Shown: positions 7,780 to 18,529, counted from the first letter of the stretch. The stretch is 64,000 nucleotides of DNA from Alkalihalobacterium chitinilyticum (GCF_029028005.1 NZ_JAOTPO010000012.1:104477-168476), one strand, 5' to 3'. Numbers and translations are program-made. The notes: generated from the sequence alone by a model not told the origin.

Positions 7780-9927
7780 ATGACGAAAAAACGACTACTT
7801 TTGAGTATTCTAGTTTTATTAGTAGCGATCGGTTTAGGATTTATTATTTATTTTTCAATTATATTAGCCGGGAATTACGTCGTTGATGATAAAAAGCTAG
7901 TCATGCACAGTTCATCTTCATTAGTAGATGAAGATGGGAATTTATTAACGAAATTATTTATAGAGAATCGGCAATTAGTTTCTATTCAACAAGTACCTCA
8001 GCATGTACAAGATGCGTTTGTAGCCATAGAAGATGCGCGTTTCTATGACCATCAAGGTATTGATTTTCGAGCGATCACTAGAGCTTTATATCGAGATATA
8101 CGAGCAGGCGCTAAAGTTGAAGGTGGAAGTACGATTACGCAACAACTTGCTAAAAACACTTTCCTCAGTCATGAAAAAACGTTCTGGCGGAAGACAAAAG
8201 AAGTCCTTATTGCGATGAATCTAGAACATAAATATAGTAAGTCAGAAATTCTAGAATTTTATTTAAACCGCATCTACTTTGGGCATGGAGCTTACGGCAT
8301 TCAAGCAGCCTCTAAACTATATTTCGATAAGGATGTCAGTGAGCTGACGATCGAAGAAGGAGCTTTATTAGCAGCGCTTCCGAAAGCACCCAATGCTTTT
8401 TCGCCGATTACCTATCCTGAAAGAAGTAAACAAAGAAGAGATGTTGTCCTAAGTGTAATGGAACGAAGAGGCTATTTATCACCAGAAGAAGCTGTTCGGC
8501 TGCAGGGAAAAACAGTTTCAGTGCAGCGAAATACAGTCAGTAAAAAAGAAGAATACTTAACGTATATCGATATGGTTCTGGATGAAGCTGAACAACGATA
8601 TCAAATCTCAAACGAAGAGTTATTAACGGGTGGATATACAATCGTTGTACCGATGAGAACGGAACTGCAAGAAAGTGTTTATGAAAAGTTCCAGCAAAAT
8701 GAATTTTTCCCTGGCCAAGATCCTAACGTCGAAAGTTCGATTGTTTTAATGGATGTTGAAACGGGCGGTGTTCTTGCGGTACAAGGTGGCAGAGAGTACG
8801 TGAGCAAAGGAATTAACCGAGTGAATGTAAAACGTCAGCCAGGATCGGTTATTAAACCATTAGCTATTTTTGGACCAGCGATTGAAACAGGGCAATATCA
8901 TCCATATTCGATGTTAACCGATGAACTACTTGATTATGATGGATATGAACCGAGAAATTTTACGAATGAGTATAGAGGGGAAGTACCAATGGTCGATGCG
9001 CTGACACATTCATTAAATGCACCTGCTGTTTGGTTGTTTAATGAATTAGGAATCGACCGAGGAAAAACATACCTAGAGCAACTCGGTCTGAATACTGAAG
9101 ATAATGGATTGGCTCTAGCATTAGGAGGAATGACAGAAGGATATACTCCTCTTGAAATTACAAAAGCTTACCGAGCACTTGCTCATCAAGGAACGTACAC
9201 AGATCACTATTTTATTAAAGAGTTGTATGATCGTAATGGCGAACTTCTTGTAAATATTGAAAATAGTGAACAAAAAGTATTCTCAGAACAGACAGCTTGG
9301 TACTTAACGAGAATGCTTGAATTAGTAGTTGATGAAGGAACGGGTACTTCTGGATTTACAAGTGAACCGTTAGCAGGAAAAACAGGGACAACTTCGTTTA
9401 CAGCTGTAAGTGGAGGGACAAGAGATGCATGGTTTGCAGGTTACACACCAAAAGTAGTAGGAACCGTATGGATGGGTCATGACCGAACGACAGAAACGTC
9501 CTACTTACAAGGTGGGAGCAGCTATCCTACAGCATTATTTAAAGACATCTTGAATGAATTGCCTGATGATCTTAAAACCGACCGTTTTGAAAAGTCAATA
9601 GCAGTAAATGATCTTGAACCGGCAATTCACCTTGAGAAAATTTCAGACCTTAACGCTTCAATAGTTTTTGGAGGCAGACGGGTTTTAAGTGTGAAGTTAT
9701 CGTGGACACCAGCAGCTGATGAACGAGTTCGCTATCATATTTATGAAGTCACAAATGAACAAGGTGCTCAAAAAATTGGTTTCGTTGATGGGAGCGGTGA
9801 ATACCTAGTTAGAAGTATTAACTTATTCCGACTGCACGAATACTTCGTTGTCCCGTATGATTATTTAACCGACCGAGAAGGGCCAGCATCCAATCTATCA
9901 TCTGTGTCAGGTCCATTTGGTTTTTAA
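7780..9927 (+). CDS. pbpF: Class A penicillin-binding protein (PBP2c-like, PbpF)
   Basis: A bifunctional peptidoglycan synthase of 715 residues with an N-terminal membrane anchor (about 5-30). The glycosyltransferase domain has EDARFYDHQG (catalytic Glu about 84) and GGSTITQQLAKN. The transpeptidase domain has SVIK (Ser about 356), SLN (about 411) and KTGT (about 534), and a C-terminal fibronectin-like tail follows. Length and nearness to hemEHY match B. subtilis pbpF (714 residues), a sporulation-associated enzyme. The ATG at 7780 fits the AAGGTGATG ribosome binding site; two upstream in-frame starts lie inside that site. Confidence 0.88.
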   Translation: MTKKRLLLSILVLLVAIGLGFIIYFSIILAGNYVVDDKKLVMHSSSSLVDEDGNLLTKLFIENRQLVSIQQVPQHVQDAFVAIEDARFYDHQGIDFRAITRALYRDIRAGAKVEGGSTITQQLAKNTFLSHEKTFWRKTKEVLIAMNLEHKYSKSEILEFYLNRIYFGHGAYGIQAASKLYFDKDVSELTIEEGALLAALPKAPNAFSPITYPERSKQRRDVVLSVMERRGYLSPEEAVRLQGKTVSVQRNTVSKKEEYLTYIDMVLDEAEQRYQISNEELLTGGYTIVVPMRTELQESVYEKFQQNEFFPGQDPNVESSIVLMDVETGGVLAVQGGREYVSKGINRVNVKRQPGSVIKPLAIFGPAIETGQYHPYSMLTDELLDYDGYEPRNFTNEYRGEVPMVDALTHSLNAPAVWLFNELGIDRGKTYLEQLGLNTEDNGLALALGGMTEGYTPLEITKAYRALAHQGTYTDHYFIKELYDRNGELLVNIENSEQKVFSEQTAWYLTRMLELVVDEGTGTSGFTSEPLAGKTGTTSFTAVSGGTRDAWFAGYTPKVVGTVWMGHDRTTETSYLQGGSSYPTALFKDILNELPDDLKTDRFEKSIAVNDLEPAIHLEKISDLNASIVFGGRRVLSVKLSWTPAADERVRYHIYEVTNEQGAQKIGFVDGSGEYLVRSINLFRLHEYFVVPYDYLTDREGPASNLSSVSGPFGF

Positions 9928-9983
9928 TATCAGCATCATTTTAAAAAAGGTGTCAGTTCTTTCTAGAAAAAGGATGATTAATA

Positions 9984-11135
9984 ATGTTGTTTTCAAATCA
10001 ACCACAAAATAAACAAATATTGTATAAACAAATGTTAAATTCTGCTGGATCTTTATCAAATCTTTTCTCCGAAAGTGATTCACCTTTTCTAGTTTCAAGA
10101 AACGTAGAAAATGCCTATTGTGAGGCATTTGGTGCAAATAACCTGGGGCGGGCAGATTGCTCTGCTGATGCTTCATTAAACAATATTGGGGTAGGAATTA
10201 AAACATTTCTGCACGGCAATGGTAAGTCGCTTCAGAAAATTGCAGAATTTAATAAAGATGCCGACTTGTATCGAGATCAGTCGCCTAAGGCACTTGTACA
10301 AACAATCGCTAACCTTCGGAATGAACGGATTAAGTTTACAGAAAGAACATATGGCCTCAGCTCGATGATCTATCATTGTGTGACAAGAAAACCAGGGAAA
10401 ATTCTCATCTTCGAAACGCCTATGGACTTAGTAAATGTTGAATCAATCACAAATATCAAGGTAAGTAATAATAGAAATAATATCACGTTTGAAGATGGCC
10501 TCAATGAATATAGCTTTAACGTTACCAAAAGTACTCTTTACAAGCGTTTTATTACAAAAGATCCATTAGAGCAAATTGATGTAGAAATATTCGCGAAACC
10601 CTATGAACAGTTGTCTAAATTATTCGGATTTGAGTTAAGCCCAGTCGAAACACCAACTGTTGTCAATCCATTAGAGAACGTTGAACATGTTGTCTTACCG
10701 CTGTTCTCTGATCGTGGCGGACGGAGACACGTCCCAGAAAAGAGCGGTTTAAACCAATGGAACGCAGCGGGTAGACCTAGAAATGAAAATGAAGTTTATA
10801 TTCCTATCCCCATCTGGATTCACAGAGAGTTCGGTGAGTTCTTCCCTGAAAGAGATAAAGAATTCAATTTAACTCTTCCTGACCAGACATCATTGTCCGC
10901 AAAAGTTTGTCAAGATAACAGAAAGGCACTTATGACAAATCCAAACAGCGCATTAGGAGAATGGCTATTAAGGCAAGTTATGAATTTGAAGGAGAGAGAA
11001 CTTCTCACATATGACCAACTTGAAGGTTTAGGAATTGACTCAGTAATAGTCTTCAAGCATGGAAAAGGACAATATTCAATTGATTTCCGTGGATTAGGCA
11101 CTTATGACGATTTTGAAAATGAACATAACAAATGA
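9984..11135 (+). CDS. Putative orphan restriction endonuclease with NgoFVII/BfiI-type C-terminal domain
   Basis: A 383-residue protein. The C-terminal part (about 235-370) holds GGRRHVPEKSGLNQWNAAG, RNENEVYIPIP, FFPERD and AKVCQDNRKAL, which I recognise as the B3-like DNA-binding domain of NgoFVII/BfiI-type restriction enzymes. The N-terminal part has acidic residues (Glu43, Glu47, Asp58, Asp62) before GVGIKTF (69-75), which could form a PD-(D/E)XK-like site; this is inference, and I see no HKD phospholipase motif. It stands alone between pbpF and a chemoreceptor with its own AAAAAGGATG site and terminator. No DNA methyltransferase lies anywhere in the window. Acquisition by transfer is likely. 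Target sequence and activity are unknown. Confidence 0.6.
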   Translation: MLFSNQPQNKQILYKQMLNSAGSLSNLFSESDSPFLVSRNVENAYCEAFGANNLGRADCSADASLNNIGVGIKTFLHGNGKSLQKIAEFNKDADLYRDQSPKALVQTIANLRNERIKFTERTYGLSSMIYHCVTRKPGKILIFETPMDLVNVESITNIKVSNNRNNITFEDGLNEYSFNVTKSTLYKRFITKDPLEQIDVEIFAKPYEQLSKLFGFELSPVETPTVVNPLENVEHVVLPLFSDRGGRRHVPEKSGLNQWNAAGRPRNENEVYIPIPIWIHREFGEFFPERDKEFNLTLPDQTSLSAKVCQDNRKALMTNPNSALGEWLLRQVMNLKERELLTYDQLEGLGIDSVIVFKHGKGQYSIDFRGLGTYDDFENEHNK

Positions 11136-11140
11136 TATAG

Positions 11141-11168
11141 AAAAACCACCTATTATAGGTGGTTTTTT
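11141..11168. terminator. Bidirectional terminator between the endonuclease gene and the chemoreceptor
   Basis: The sequence AAAAACCACCTA, loop TTA, then TAGGTGGTTTTTT forms a strong stem with A and T tracts on both sides. It serves the converging genes on both strands. Confidence 0.9.
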
Positions 11169-11221
11169 CCTTACACTATGGTGTCAATTCACTATTTTAC
11201 TTATCAAAATATCTATGTGCA

Positions 11222-12937
11222 TTACACTTTGAAATTCGAGATTTTTTGTTCAAGTTCACTCGCAATAATGGATAATTCTTCTGCGGATTGCGTGACACTT
11301 TCCATCGTTGCGACTTGTTGTTCCATTGTAGCCGAGATACTGTCCGTGCTGTCATTAGCAATCGTAGAAATGTTTTGAATTTCATTTACAGTCGCTAAGA
11401 TGTTTTGACTTAACGTATTAACAGAAATAACCATTTCGTTTATTTGACTTGCTTGAGACAGCACCTGTTTTACGGATGTTAAAATTTCCTCAAATGATAG
11501 GCCTGTTTCTTGTATGACTTGTTCACCATGTTTAATCATCGTTGTACTAGCATGTGACTTTTCAATCGAATGTCCGACTTGTGTAGAGATTCGGTTAATA
11601 ATTTCAGAAATCGTATTTGCGGCTTTTTCACTTTGAGCAGACAATTTACGAATTTCATCAGCAACGACTGCGAAACCTTTTCCAGCTTCTCCAGCACGAG
11701 CTGCTTCGATATTTGCATTTAAGGATAACAAATTCGTTTGTGCTGAGATTTCTTGGATCATTTGCACGATGTTTTGAATTTCTGTTGAATTTCTTCCTAA
11801 TTCTTCAATGACAACAACATTCTCTTCATTTTGCTTGCGAATATTTTCCATCGACAAGATCGAATCTTCGAGCTTGTCTTTTCCAACAGTTGCTTTTTCG
11901 TTAGATGTTTGTACAGCGGTAACGATCGTTTGTGTAGAGTCCTGTACTTGTTTCAAGCGATCTTCCATCTCCTGAAAAATCGTTGCTGATTGATTGATCG
12001 ATTGATTTAACTGAGTTTGTCCACTAGCCATTTCTTGTAATGAACCGGCAACTTCTTGCGACCCTGCATTGACTTCTTCTGATGAAGAAACGAGCTCATG
12101 GCTTGCAGCGGATACATTTTGTGAAGTCGACGTAATATTAGCAACAAGATCACGAAGGTTACGAGTCATTTCGTTAACGGCTGTCCCTAATAAACCTAAT
12201 TCATCATTAGAACGAACTTTAATTTCTTCAGTTAAAAGATTACCTTTACTAACTTCAGTTGCTACAGTTAATGTACTTTGCACGGATTGTTTAATAGACC
12301 GTGATAAAGCGTAGAATATGATACCACCAAGTACTGCTGATACGATAAATGAAATCACACTAATAATGACAGCTAAAGTCACCGCATTATTTAAGTTAGT
12401 GCTTGTCTCAACCATTCGATTTTTTAGGATCGCATCTAGTTCATTAACTGCATTAATTGTTTCATTACGAATTAGCGCAAGTTGCTGCATGGTTTGTGGA
12501 TTTGTGCCCGTTAAACCTTCAAGGATCGCATCGACCCTGCTGTCAAATTGTGAGTTATAAAGTAAAAGTGATTGATATAGTTGCTGTTCCGCTTCAGTCA
12601 CCATTACATCTTCAATTGCAGCTAATGTTTCATGAAGTTTAAAGTCATATTGACGATAAAGGTTCTGATCAATTACTCCGTGATAATCGACATCGGTTAT
12701 TGCTATGTATTTATATCGGAATATAGAGCCTATATCCGAAACTTGAAGTGCTCGATCACTTATTAGTTCCATATCACTTCTATGTTTATCTACTACTTGA
12801 TACTGATAAAAATTAAGAATAAATCCAATAAAGAATAAGCCTAGAACGAATGCTAAACCACCTAAAAGTTTAAACTGAATACCGATGAAACGTTTCTTTC
12901 CTTTTTTTATGTTCTTCTTTTTACCTATTGACCTCAT
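11222..12937 (-). CDS. Methyl-accepting chemotaxis protein
   Basis: A 571-residue chemoreceptor. A positively charged N terminus precedes membrane segment one (about 24-44). A helical extracytoplasmic ligand domain follows (about 45-188, four-helix-bundle type), then membrane segment two (about 190-212), a HAMP domain, and a long signalling coiled coil. The conserved hairpin tip reads [36 protein letters not shown] follows, and Glu/Gln pairs suit methylation. It passes ligand signals to CheA through CheW. The ligand cannot be read from sequence. The ATG has AAGGTGAG 5 nt upstream. It is a single gene with no chemotaxis partners nearby. Confidence 0.93.
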   Translation of the reverse strand: MRSIGKKKNIKKGKKRFIGIQFKLLGGLAFVLGLFFIGFILNFYQYQVVDKHRSDMELISDRALQVSDIGSIFRYKYIAITDVDYHGVIDQNLYRQYDFKLHETLAAIEDVMVTEAEQQLYQSLLLYNSQFDSRVDAILEGLTGTNPQTMQQLALIRNETINAVNELDAILKNRMVETSTNLNNAVTLAVIISVISFIVSAVLGGIIFYALSRSIKQSVQSTLTVATEVSKGNLLTEEIKVRSNDELGLLGTAVNEMTRNLRDLVANITSTSQNVSAASHELVSSSEEVNAGSQEVAGSLQEMASGQTQLNQSINQSATIFQEMEDRLKQVQDSTQTIVTAVQTSNEKATVGKDKLEDSILSMENIRKQNEENVVVIEELGRNSTEIQNIVQMIQEISAQTNLLSLNANIEAARAGEAGKGFAVVADEIRKLSAQSEKAANTISEIINRISTQVGHSIEKSHASTTMIKHGEQVIQETGLSFEEILTSVKQVLSQASQINEMVISVNTLSQNILATVNEIQNISTIANDSTDSISATMEQQVATMESVTQSAEELSIIASELEQKISNFKV

Positions 12938-13516
12938 TTTCTCACCTTAGCCCCCTAATTCTAAAAGATGTCTTTGTGTTGCTTGGCTCAGCGCAAGTAG
13001 CCTTGCAGGTATAAATGTGCAAAAGCTACAAGTTACAAATATAGAACCAATGATTAAATATAAAGTACTATGTTCGCCAAAAATTTAAAATTTTCGACAA
13101 AATATCTTAACATAATTTTAACACATTTTAGTACTATTTGAACATTTGAAATACAAGGAATGTATAAATATATTAAAAAAAGCGGTTTCAAAGTAGGTTA
13201 GTTGTGAAAAATATAGGTAAAACATCCTGTTTGGACTTCAAGCTTTTAAATATACGAATGTAAATAAGTCCTAGATATTCATCAATTTTTTGACACTTTG
13301 TGACGGAGTATATACATTGTAATTTGTGGGATTTATATTAAAAAGAGTATTTTATCTTACTGTTTAGAAATTCAGAGAAAAATACCCTTTAATAGTTAGT
13401 TTTTTTCTTTTAAATTTGTTGCAGGACAACGTTAAGAGGATAAAAATGATTTTTTCCAAAGAATGATTTACAATAAACAGCGTATGATTTATTCGGAAGC
13501 AGAAAGGTGTGTAGGA
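12938..13516. other. AT-rich spacer between the chemoreceptor and hemE
   Basis: This 579-bp divergent intergenic region is strongly AT-rich. The clearest element is a sigma-A-like promoter for hemE (13290-13318). I see no convincing open frame or structured RNA. The open frame upstream of hemE from 13463 lacks a ribosome binding site and is treated as leader. Confidence 0.5.
13290..13318 (+). promoter_or_regulatory. Putative sigma-A promoter for hemEHY
   Basis: TTGACA (13290-13295), a 17-bp spacer, then TACATT (13313-13318). It lies about 200 bp before the hemE start on the correct strand. Confidence 0.45.
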
Positions 13517-14554
13517 ATGACTACCCAATTTAATGATAACTTTTTACGAGCATGTAAAGGTGAAAAAACAGATCACACTCCAGTATGGTACATGAGGCAA
13601 GCAGGACGATCGCAGCCAGAATATCGAAAAATCAAAGAAAAGTACTCACTATTTGAGATTACGCATCAACCTGAGCTTTGTGCTTACGTAACGAAGCTTC
13701 CAGTTGATCAATATAATAATGATGCAGCGATTCTGTATAAGGACATTATGACACCACTTCCAGCAATAGGTGTTGATGTTGAAATTAAAGCAGGTATCGG
13801 GCCTGTGATTGATAATCCAATTCGCTCCAAAGCGGATGTTGAAAAGCTAGGAACGATTCATCCTGAAGATGATGTGCCTTATGTCTTAGAAACGATTAAG
13901 CTTTTAGAAGAGCAACTAAATGTTCCTTTAATTGGCTTTGGCGGTGCGCCATTTACGTTAGCCAGCTACATGATCGAAGGCGGACCTTCAAAGAACTATA
14001 ACAAAACAAAAGCTTTTATGTATGCTGAGCCGGAAGCATGGCATCTCTTAATGGACAAGCTTGGAGAAATGACGATTACATATATAAAATCACAGATTAA
14101 AGCCGGGGCAAAAGCAATTCAAATTTTTGATTCGTGGGTTGGAGCATTAAATGTTGCAGATTATCGTTTATTTGTGAAGCCTGTAATGAATCGTATTTTT
14201 GCCGAGTTAAGAAGTGAAGGAGTCCCGTTAATTATGTTTGGTGTTGGGGCAAGTCATTTAGTCAATGAGTGGCATGACCTTCCATTAGATGTAGTTGGAT
14301 TAGACTGGAGACTTTCCATCGCAGAAGCACGAGAAAAAGGTGTGAATAAGCCTGTTCAAGGAAATTTAGATCCAGCTATTCTTTTAGCCCCATGGGAAGT
14401 TATTGAAGAAAAGGCAAAGGCTATTATAGATCAAGGGTTAGATCACGCTCCTGGCCACATCTTTAACTTAGGCCATGGTGTATTTCCTGAAGTAAATCCA
14501 GATACACTACGCAGACTTACTGCATTTGTACATGAATACAGCAGCACTAAATAA
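13517..14554 (+). CDS. hemE: Uroporphyrinogen III decarboxylase
   Basis: Removes four acetate carboxyls from uroporphyrinogen III to give coproporphyrinogen III in haem synthesis; 345 residues, cytoplasmic. The signature motifs are [17 protein letters not shown] near the N terminus, the substrate-site stretch [17 protein letters not shown], and [11 protein letters not shown]. The ATG at 13517, giving [13 protein letters not shown], is taken over the frame opening at 13463 because AAAGGTGTG lies just upstream and the product then has family length. It is the first gene of hemE-hemH-hemY, downstream of pbpF as in B. subtilis but with two insertions between. Confidence 0.97.
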   Translation: MTTQFNDNFLRACKGEKTDHTPVWYMRQAGRSQPEYRKIKEKYSLFEITHQPELCAYVTKLPVDQYNNDAAILYKDIMTPLPAIGVDVEIKAGIGPVIDNPIRSKADVEKLGTIHPEDDVPYVLETIKLLEEQLNVPLIGFGGAPFTLASYMIEGGPSKNYNKTKAFMYAEPEAWHLLMDKLGEMTITYIKSQIKAGAKAIQIFDSWVGALNVADYRLFVKPVMNRIFAELRSEGVPLIMFGVGASHLVNEWHDLPLDVVGLDWRLSIAEAREKGVNKPVQGNLDPAILLAPWEVIEEKAKAIIDQGLDHAPGHIFNLGHGVFPEVNPDTLRRLTAFVHEYSSTK

Positions 14555-14576
14555 TTAGCATTGGAGTGTATGAAGA

Positions 14577-15518
14577 ATGTCTAAACGTAAAATCGGTCTT
14601 TTAGTCATGGCCTATGGTACTCCTCGCAGTTTAGATGAGGTAGAACCTTACTATACTCATATCCGCAGAGGAAGAAAGCCTTCTGAAGAAGCGTTAAACG
14701 AATTAACTGAACGTTATGAAGCAATTGGCGGTATCAGTCCTTTAGCGAAAATTACAGAAGCACAAGCGCAAGGTCTTGAAGATGAAATGAACAAGCGCTT
14801 CGATAACCTAGAGTTTAAAGCGTATTTAGGTTTAAAACATATAGATCCTTTCATTGAAGATGCGGTTCAACAAATGAAAGAAGATGGAATAGAAGAAGCG
14901 ATTAGTATTGTTTTAGCACCGCATTATTCTACTTTTAGTGTTAAGTCATATAACGGTCGTGCACATGAAGAGACAGAAAAAATATCCGGTCCGACAATAC
15001 ACAGTATCGATAGTTGGTATAATGAGCCATTGTTTATTGAATATTGGGCAGATCAAATTAAACAAACGATGGCTAATATTGAGGATAAAGACTCTGCTGT
15101 TGTCATATTCTCAGCTCACAGCTTGCCAGAGAAAATCCTTCAATATGGAGATCCTTATCCTGAACAGCTTCAAGAAACCGCTGATCTGATTGCAAGTGCA
15201 GCTAATATTAAAAATTACACGATCGGCTGGCAAAGTGAAGGAAACACGCCGGATCCTTGGATCGGACCAGATGTTCAAGATTTAACTCGTGACCTCTATG
15301 AAAAAGAAAAGTACCAATCTTATGTCTATTGCCCAGTAGGATTTGTCGCTGATCATCTTGAAGTTCTTTATGATAATGATATTGAATGTAAAGTTGTAAC
15401 TGACGAGCTCAATGTGGATTACTATCGACCGGAAATGCCAAATGCGAAGCCGGAATTTATCGACTGTCTAGCAAAAGTGGTGACGGAAAAGCTCAAAGAG
15501 AAAGTGCGTGACATCTAG
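14577..15518 (+). CDS. hemH: Coproporphyrin III ferrochelatase (HemH/CpfC)
   Basis: Inserts ferrous iron into coproporphyrin III in the Firmicute coproporphyrin-dependent haem pathway; 313 residues, monomeric and soluble. Catalytic residues are visible as His181 in [11 protein letters not shown] and Glu262 in [10 protein letters not shown], equivalent to B. subtilis His183 and Glu264. The opening [20 protein letters not shown] is family-typical. It starts 22 nt after hemE and its stop overlaps the hemY start by one base, so the three genes are probably one transcript with coupled translation. Confidence 0.97.
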   Translation: MSKRKIGLLVMAYGTPRSLDEVEPYYTHIRRGRKPSEEALNELTERYEAIGGISPLAKITEAQAQGLEDEMNKRFDNLEFKAYLGLKHIDPFIEDAVQQMKEDGIEEAISIVLAPHYSTFSVKSYNGRAHEETEKISGPTIHSIDSWYNEPLFIEYWADQIKQTMANIEDKDSAVVIFSAHSLPEKILQYGDPYPEQLQETADLIASAANIKNYTIGWQSEGNTPDPWIGPDVQDLTRDLYEKEKYQSYVYCPVGFVADHLEVLYDNDIECKVVTDELNVDYYRPEMPNAKPEFIDCLAKVVTEKLKEKVRDI

Positions 15519-16933
15519 TGGCAGATGAACGGAAAAAAAGTGTGGCTATCGTTGGAGGGGGAATTACAGGTTTAACCATTGCCTATTATCTGCAAAAAGA
15601 AATTATGAGCAAAAGGTTAAACTTAGAGTATAAGTTGTTTGAGTCGAGTGACAAACTAGGCGGAAAAATTCAAACCGACTATACCAATGGGTTTGTCATT
15701 GAACAAGGTCCTGACTCATTTCTTGCGAGAAAGCAAAGTGCAGCTAAATTAGCAAGAGAAGTTGGACTAGAGAGTGAGCTTGTACATAACGATACAGGTC
15801 AATCATTCGTTTTAAAAGGAGACCAACTCTATCCCATTCCAGGTGGTGCTATTATGGGGATTCCAACCAAACTGGCACCATTTGCAACGACAAAATTGTT
15901 TTCACCAATGGCTAAATTACGAGCTGCCGGAGATTTGTTTTTACCTAAAACGAGTCAACCAGATGAAGATCAATCACTTGGTCACTTCTTTAGAAAGCGG
16001 TTAGGGGATGAAGTCGTTGAAAATTTAATTGAACCACTGTTATCAGGCATATATGCAGGTGACATTGACCAATTAAGTTTGATGGCCACTTTTCCACAGT
16101 TTCATCAGGTAGAACAAAAACATCGCAGTCTTATTCTTGGAATGAGCAAGGTCATGCCAAAACCAGCAAAAGCTGTACCGCCCACCAAGTCTAGAGGAAT
16201 GTTCATGTCCTTTAAAGGGGGCTTACAGTCGTTCGTTGACAGCATTGAAAATCATTTAGATGAAGACGCAGTAAAAAAGTCTGTGCGTGTTCATTCCATT
16301 ATGAAAGAAGGTGAGCAGTACAAGCTCACCTTTACAGATGGTCAGGTCGAGACTTTTGACCGTGTCATTCTAACAACACCACATGAAGTGACTTCGGATA
16401 TATTAAGAAATTATTCTCACATTATTCAACCTCTTAAAGAGATCCCGTCAACATCAGTTGCCACGGTTGCGATGGCTTTCCCGCTGTCGAGTATCAAAGG
16501 TAATCTCGGTGGAACTGGGTTTGTTGTCGCTAAGAAAAGCGGATATTCCATTACGGCATGTACGTGGACGCATAAAAAGTGGAAACATTCTGCTCCAGAA
16601 GGTTATGCGCTTCTTCGCTGCTATGTGGGTCGGTTTGGAAATGATGAAATTGTAAGTCGATCAGATGATGAAATCCTTGCAGCAGTAAAAAAGGATTTAA
16701 ATAAGATAATGAACATTGATGAACAACCAGATTTCTACAATATAACTCGTTGGAAAAAGGCAATGCCGCAGTATATTGTTGGTCATAAACAAAGAATTGA
16801 GATGCTGAAAACGAGCTTACAGAACGATATGCCAGGTGTGTATGTAGCTGGTGGAGCTTACGAAGGACTTGGTTTACCTGACTGTATCGATCAAGGTGAA
16901 GCTGTCGTTCAGAACGTCGTTCAATCATTGTAA
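15518..16933 (+). CDS. hemY: Coproporphyrinogen III oxidase, oxygen-dependent FAD enzyme (HemY/CgoX)
   Basis: Oxidises coproporphyrinogen III to coproporphyrin III, the substrate of HemH; formerly called protoporphyrinogen oxidase. The protein has 471 residues. The FAD-binding Rossmann motif VAIVGGGITGLTIAYYL opens it, the substrate-side segment EQGPDSFLARK follows, and the C-terminal FAD motif YVAGGAYEGLGLPDCIDQGE closes it. The start is GTG at 15518, sharing one base with the hemH stop. It is the last gene of the haem operon and is followed by a terminator hairpin. Confidence 0.96.
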   Translation: MADERKKSVAIVGGGITGLTIAYYLQKEIMSKRLNLEYKLFESSDKLGGKIQTDYTNGFVIEQGPDSFLARKQSAAKLAREVGLESELVHNDTGQSFVLKGDQLYPIPGGAIMGIPTKLAPFATTKLFSPMAKLRAAGDLFLPKTSQPDEDQSLGHFFRKRLGDEVVENLIEPLLSGIYAGDIDQLSLMATFPQFHQVEQKHRSLILGMSKVMPKPAKAVPPTKSRGMFMSFKGGLQSFVDSIENHLDEDAVKKSVRVHSIMKEGEQYKLTFTDGQVETFDRVILTTPHEVTSDILRNYSHIIQPLKEIPSTSVATVAMAFPLSSIKGNLGGTGFVVAKKSGYSITACTWTHKKWKHSAPEGYALLRCYVGRFGNDEIVSRSDDEILAAVKKDLNKIMNIDEQPDFYNITRWKKAMPQYIVGHKQRIEMLKTSLQNDMPGVYVAGGAYEGLGLPDCIDQGEAVVQNVVQSL

Positions 16934-17019
16934 CAGAAAAAAGGAACGAGATTATATCAGGCTTAAACCAATATTTTATACTGAAATGTTAGGTGAACAA
17001 AGTTCCATTATAGTAGGAT

Positions 17020-17056
17020 AAAGAACCACTAACAGATTAGTGGTTCTTTGCTTTCT
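17020..17056. terminator. Terminator between hemY and the MFS gene
   Basis: A perfect 12-bp stem AAAGAACCACTA (17020-17031) with TAGTGGTTCTTT (17038-17049), 6-nt loop, then a GCTTTCT tract. It is placed to end hemY transcription and could also serve the converging MFS gene. Confidence 0.75.
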
Positions 17057-17152
17057 GGTAGATAAACTATAATCCTGAACACAACAAAGTAGATTATGAC
17101 GTTCAACTTTGGAAAAGGTGTCTTTTCTCTTTTATAGACCAAATCGTTCAAA

Positions 17153-18451
17153 CTAAACCGTCCTAACTTCCTCTCTCACAGGATCAGCACCACCAAGCTC
17201 TGGATGGACTTTTCGAATTACAGCTGGCCTTGCAAGGACGAAAGTAGCACTAATTAATAAACTTGCTGACAATAGAAGGATCCACTGTCCTGGAAATTTA
17301 TCGTACAAGAAACCGTATAACACCATTCCTAAAGGGATCAGCGCCATGGACATCGTTTCAATAATAGAAAAAACTCGCCCTTTGTATTTATCATCAATGG
17401 TCTTTTGCAGCATGACTTGTAGCGGTGTATTGACAATAATAATAACGGAACCGAAACAGAACATTAACACTAAATAGTAACCAAACACGAGATGATACGT
17501 CAATGGTGTTAATAAAGGAACTGATACCGCCCCAATAATCGCCCCCAGAGCAAGGATTCCTCGCTTTGATACGAGTATCGGATATTTCACTTCTTTTCTC
17601 ATTGAAAAGTAAATTGACATTAATAGCATCCCTGCTGAAAAGGCACCTTGTGTAAAACCGAAATGCTGTGATTCCATTTTTAATTCCTCTATCAAAATAT
17701 AAGAGTACCCTACTTCAAATGCGCCAAAGAAGAAATTCACCATTAAACCGATCCACAGCATGATTAATATAATCGGCTGCAGCTTTAAATAACCGATTCC
17801 TAATTTAATACTTTGCCAGATCGTTTCCTTCTGCTCTCCTTCAACGACCTTTTTCGGAGTGGCATATAGTTTAAAATTCATTGTTGATTCGAGGAAAACA
17901 GCAATGATTGATGCTGCCATATACATAACCAAAAATACAGGCATTGATACTGTTCCATACAATAAGCCGCCGATCGCTGGGCTTCCAATCGCTGCAAAAG
18001 AAATCGACATCTGATTTAAGGACATGGCCTTTTGAATACGCTCCTTATTAATCAGTGCAGTAATCGATGAAGTAAATGCAATTCCTGAAAACATCGATGT
18101 AATCGATAGAATACTTGTTGTCACATAAATAGCACCTAATGATAGGCCAGACGTTAAGGTAAAAACTAGCAGACCGCCTATAGTTAGCGTTGTAGCAATT
18201 TGTGCACTAATCACAATGGCTTTTTTCGAATAGCGATCTGTAATTGCCCCAGCGAACGGAGCTAAAACCGTTCGCGGTAGAATACTGCAAATTAAATTCG
18301 TTGCAAAGCTTGTAGCTGATCCGGTCATTTGTAAAATATAAAAACTAATCGCAAATGTATATACTTGTGCGCCAAACGAAGAAATAAGTTTACTAATCAT
18401 AAATGTATACAGATGATATGTCGCCTTTTTTAACTTTAGTTTTGCGTCCAT
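17153..18451 (-). CDS. Major facilitator superfamily transporter, probable exporter
   Basis: A 432-residue polytopic membrane protein with about twelve hydrophobic segments. The inter-helix motif GAITDRYSKKA (about 68-78) corresponds to MFS motif A, and the overall pattern fits the MacB/MefA-like drug exporter branch of MFS. It is divergent from an XRE/TPR regulator, sharing a 116-bp control region with two matched palindromes, which suggests that regulator controls it. The ribosome binding site AGAGGTG precedes ATG by 5 nt. The substrate is unknown; an antibiotic or peptide is plausible only by context. Confidence 0.85.
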   Translation of the reverse strand: MDAKLKLKKATYHLYTFMISKLISSFGAQVYTFAISFYILQMTGSATSFATNLICSILPRTVLAPFAGAITDRYSKKAIVISAQIATTLTIGGLLVFTLTSGLSLGAIYVTTSILSITSMFSGIAFTSSITALINKERIQKAMSLNQMSISFAAIGSPAIGGLLYGTVSMPVFLVMYMAASIIAVFLESTMNFKLYATPKKVVEGEQKETIWQSIKLGIGYLKLQPIILIMLWIGLMVNFFFGAFEVGYSYILIEELKMESQHFGFTQGAFSAGMLLMSIYFSMRKEVKYPILVSKRGILALGAIIGAVSVPLLTPLTYHLVFGYYLVLMFCFGSVIIIVNTPLQVMLQKTIDDKYKGRVFSIIETMSMALIPLGMVLYGFLYDKFPGQWILLLSASLLISATFVLARPAVIRKVHPELGGADPVREEVRTV

Positions 18452-18475
18452 ACGAACACCTCTTTTTTACAAAAA

Positions 18476-18492
18476 GTTTAATTTAATTAAAC
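18476..18492. promoter_or_regulatory. Operator-like palindrome, copy 1
   Basis: A 17-bp dyad, GTTTAAT-N3-ATTAAAC, with perfect arms, 25 bp upstream of the MFS start. The same dyad with a different centre lies at 18530-18546, with 54 bp between centres. It is a likely binding site of the divergent XRE regulator. Confidence 0.6.
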
Positions 18493-18529
18493 AAATCATA
18501 ACACCCTTAAACTTCACTTTCAAGTCAAA

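Noticed and set aside
12069..12642. Plus-strand open frames inside the chemoreceptor gene
   Set aside because: They are antisense shadows of a well-supported chemoreceptor and have no start signals.
13463..13516. N-terminal extension of HemE from the upstream ATG
   Set aside because: No ribosome binding site upstream; the ATG at 13517 has one and gives the family-standard N terminus.
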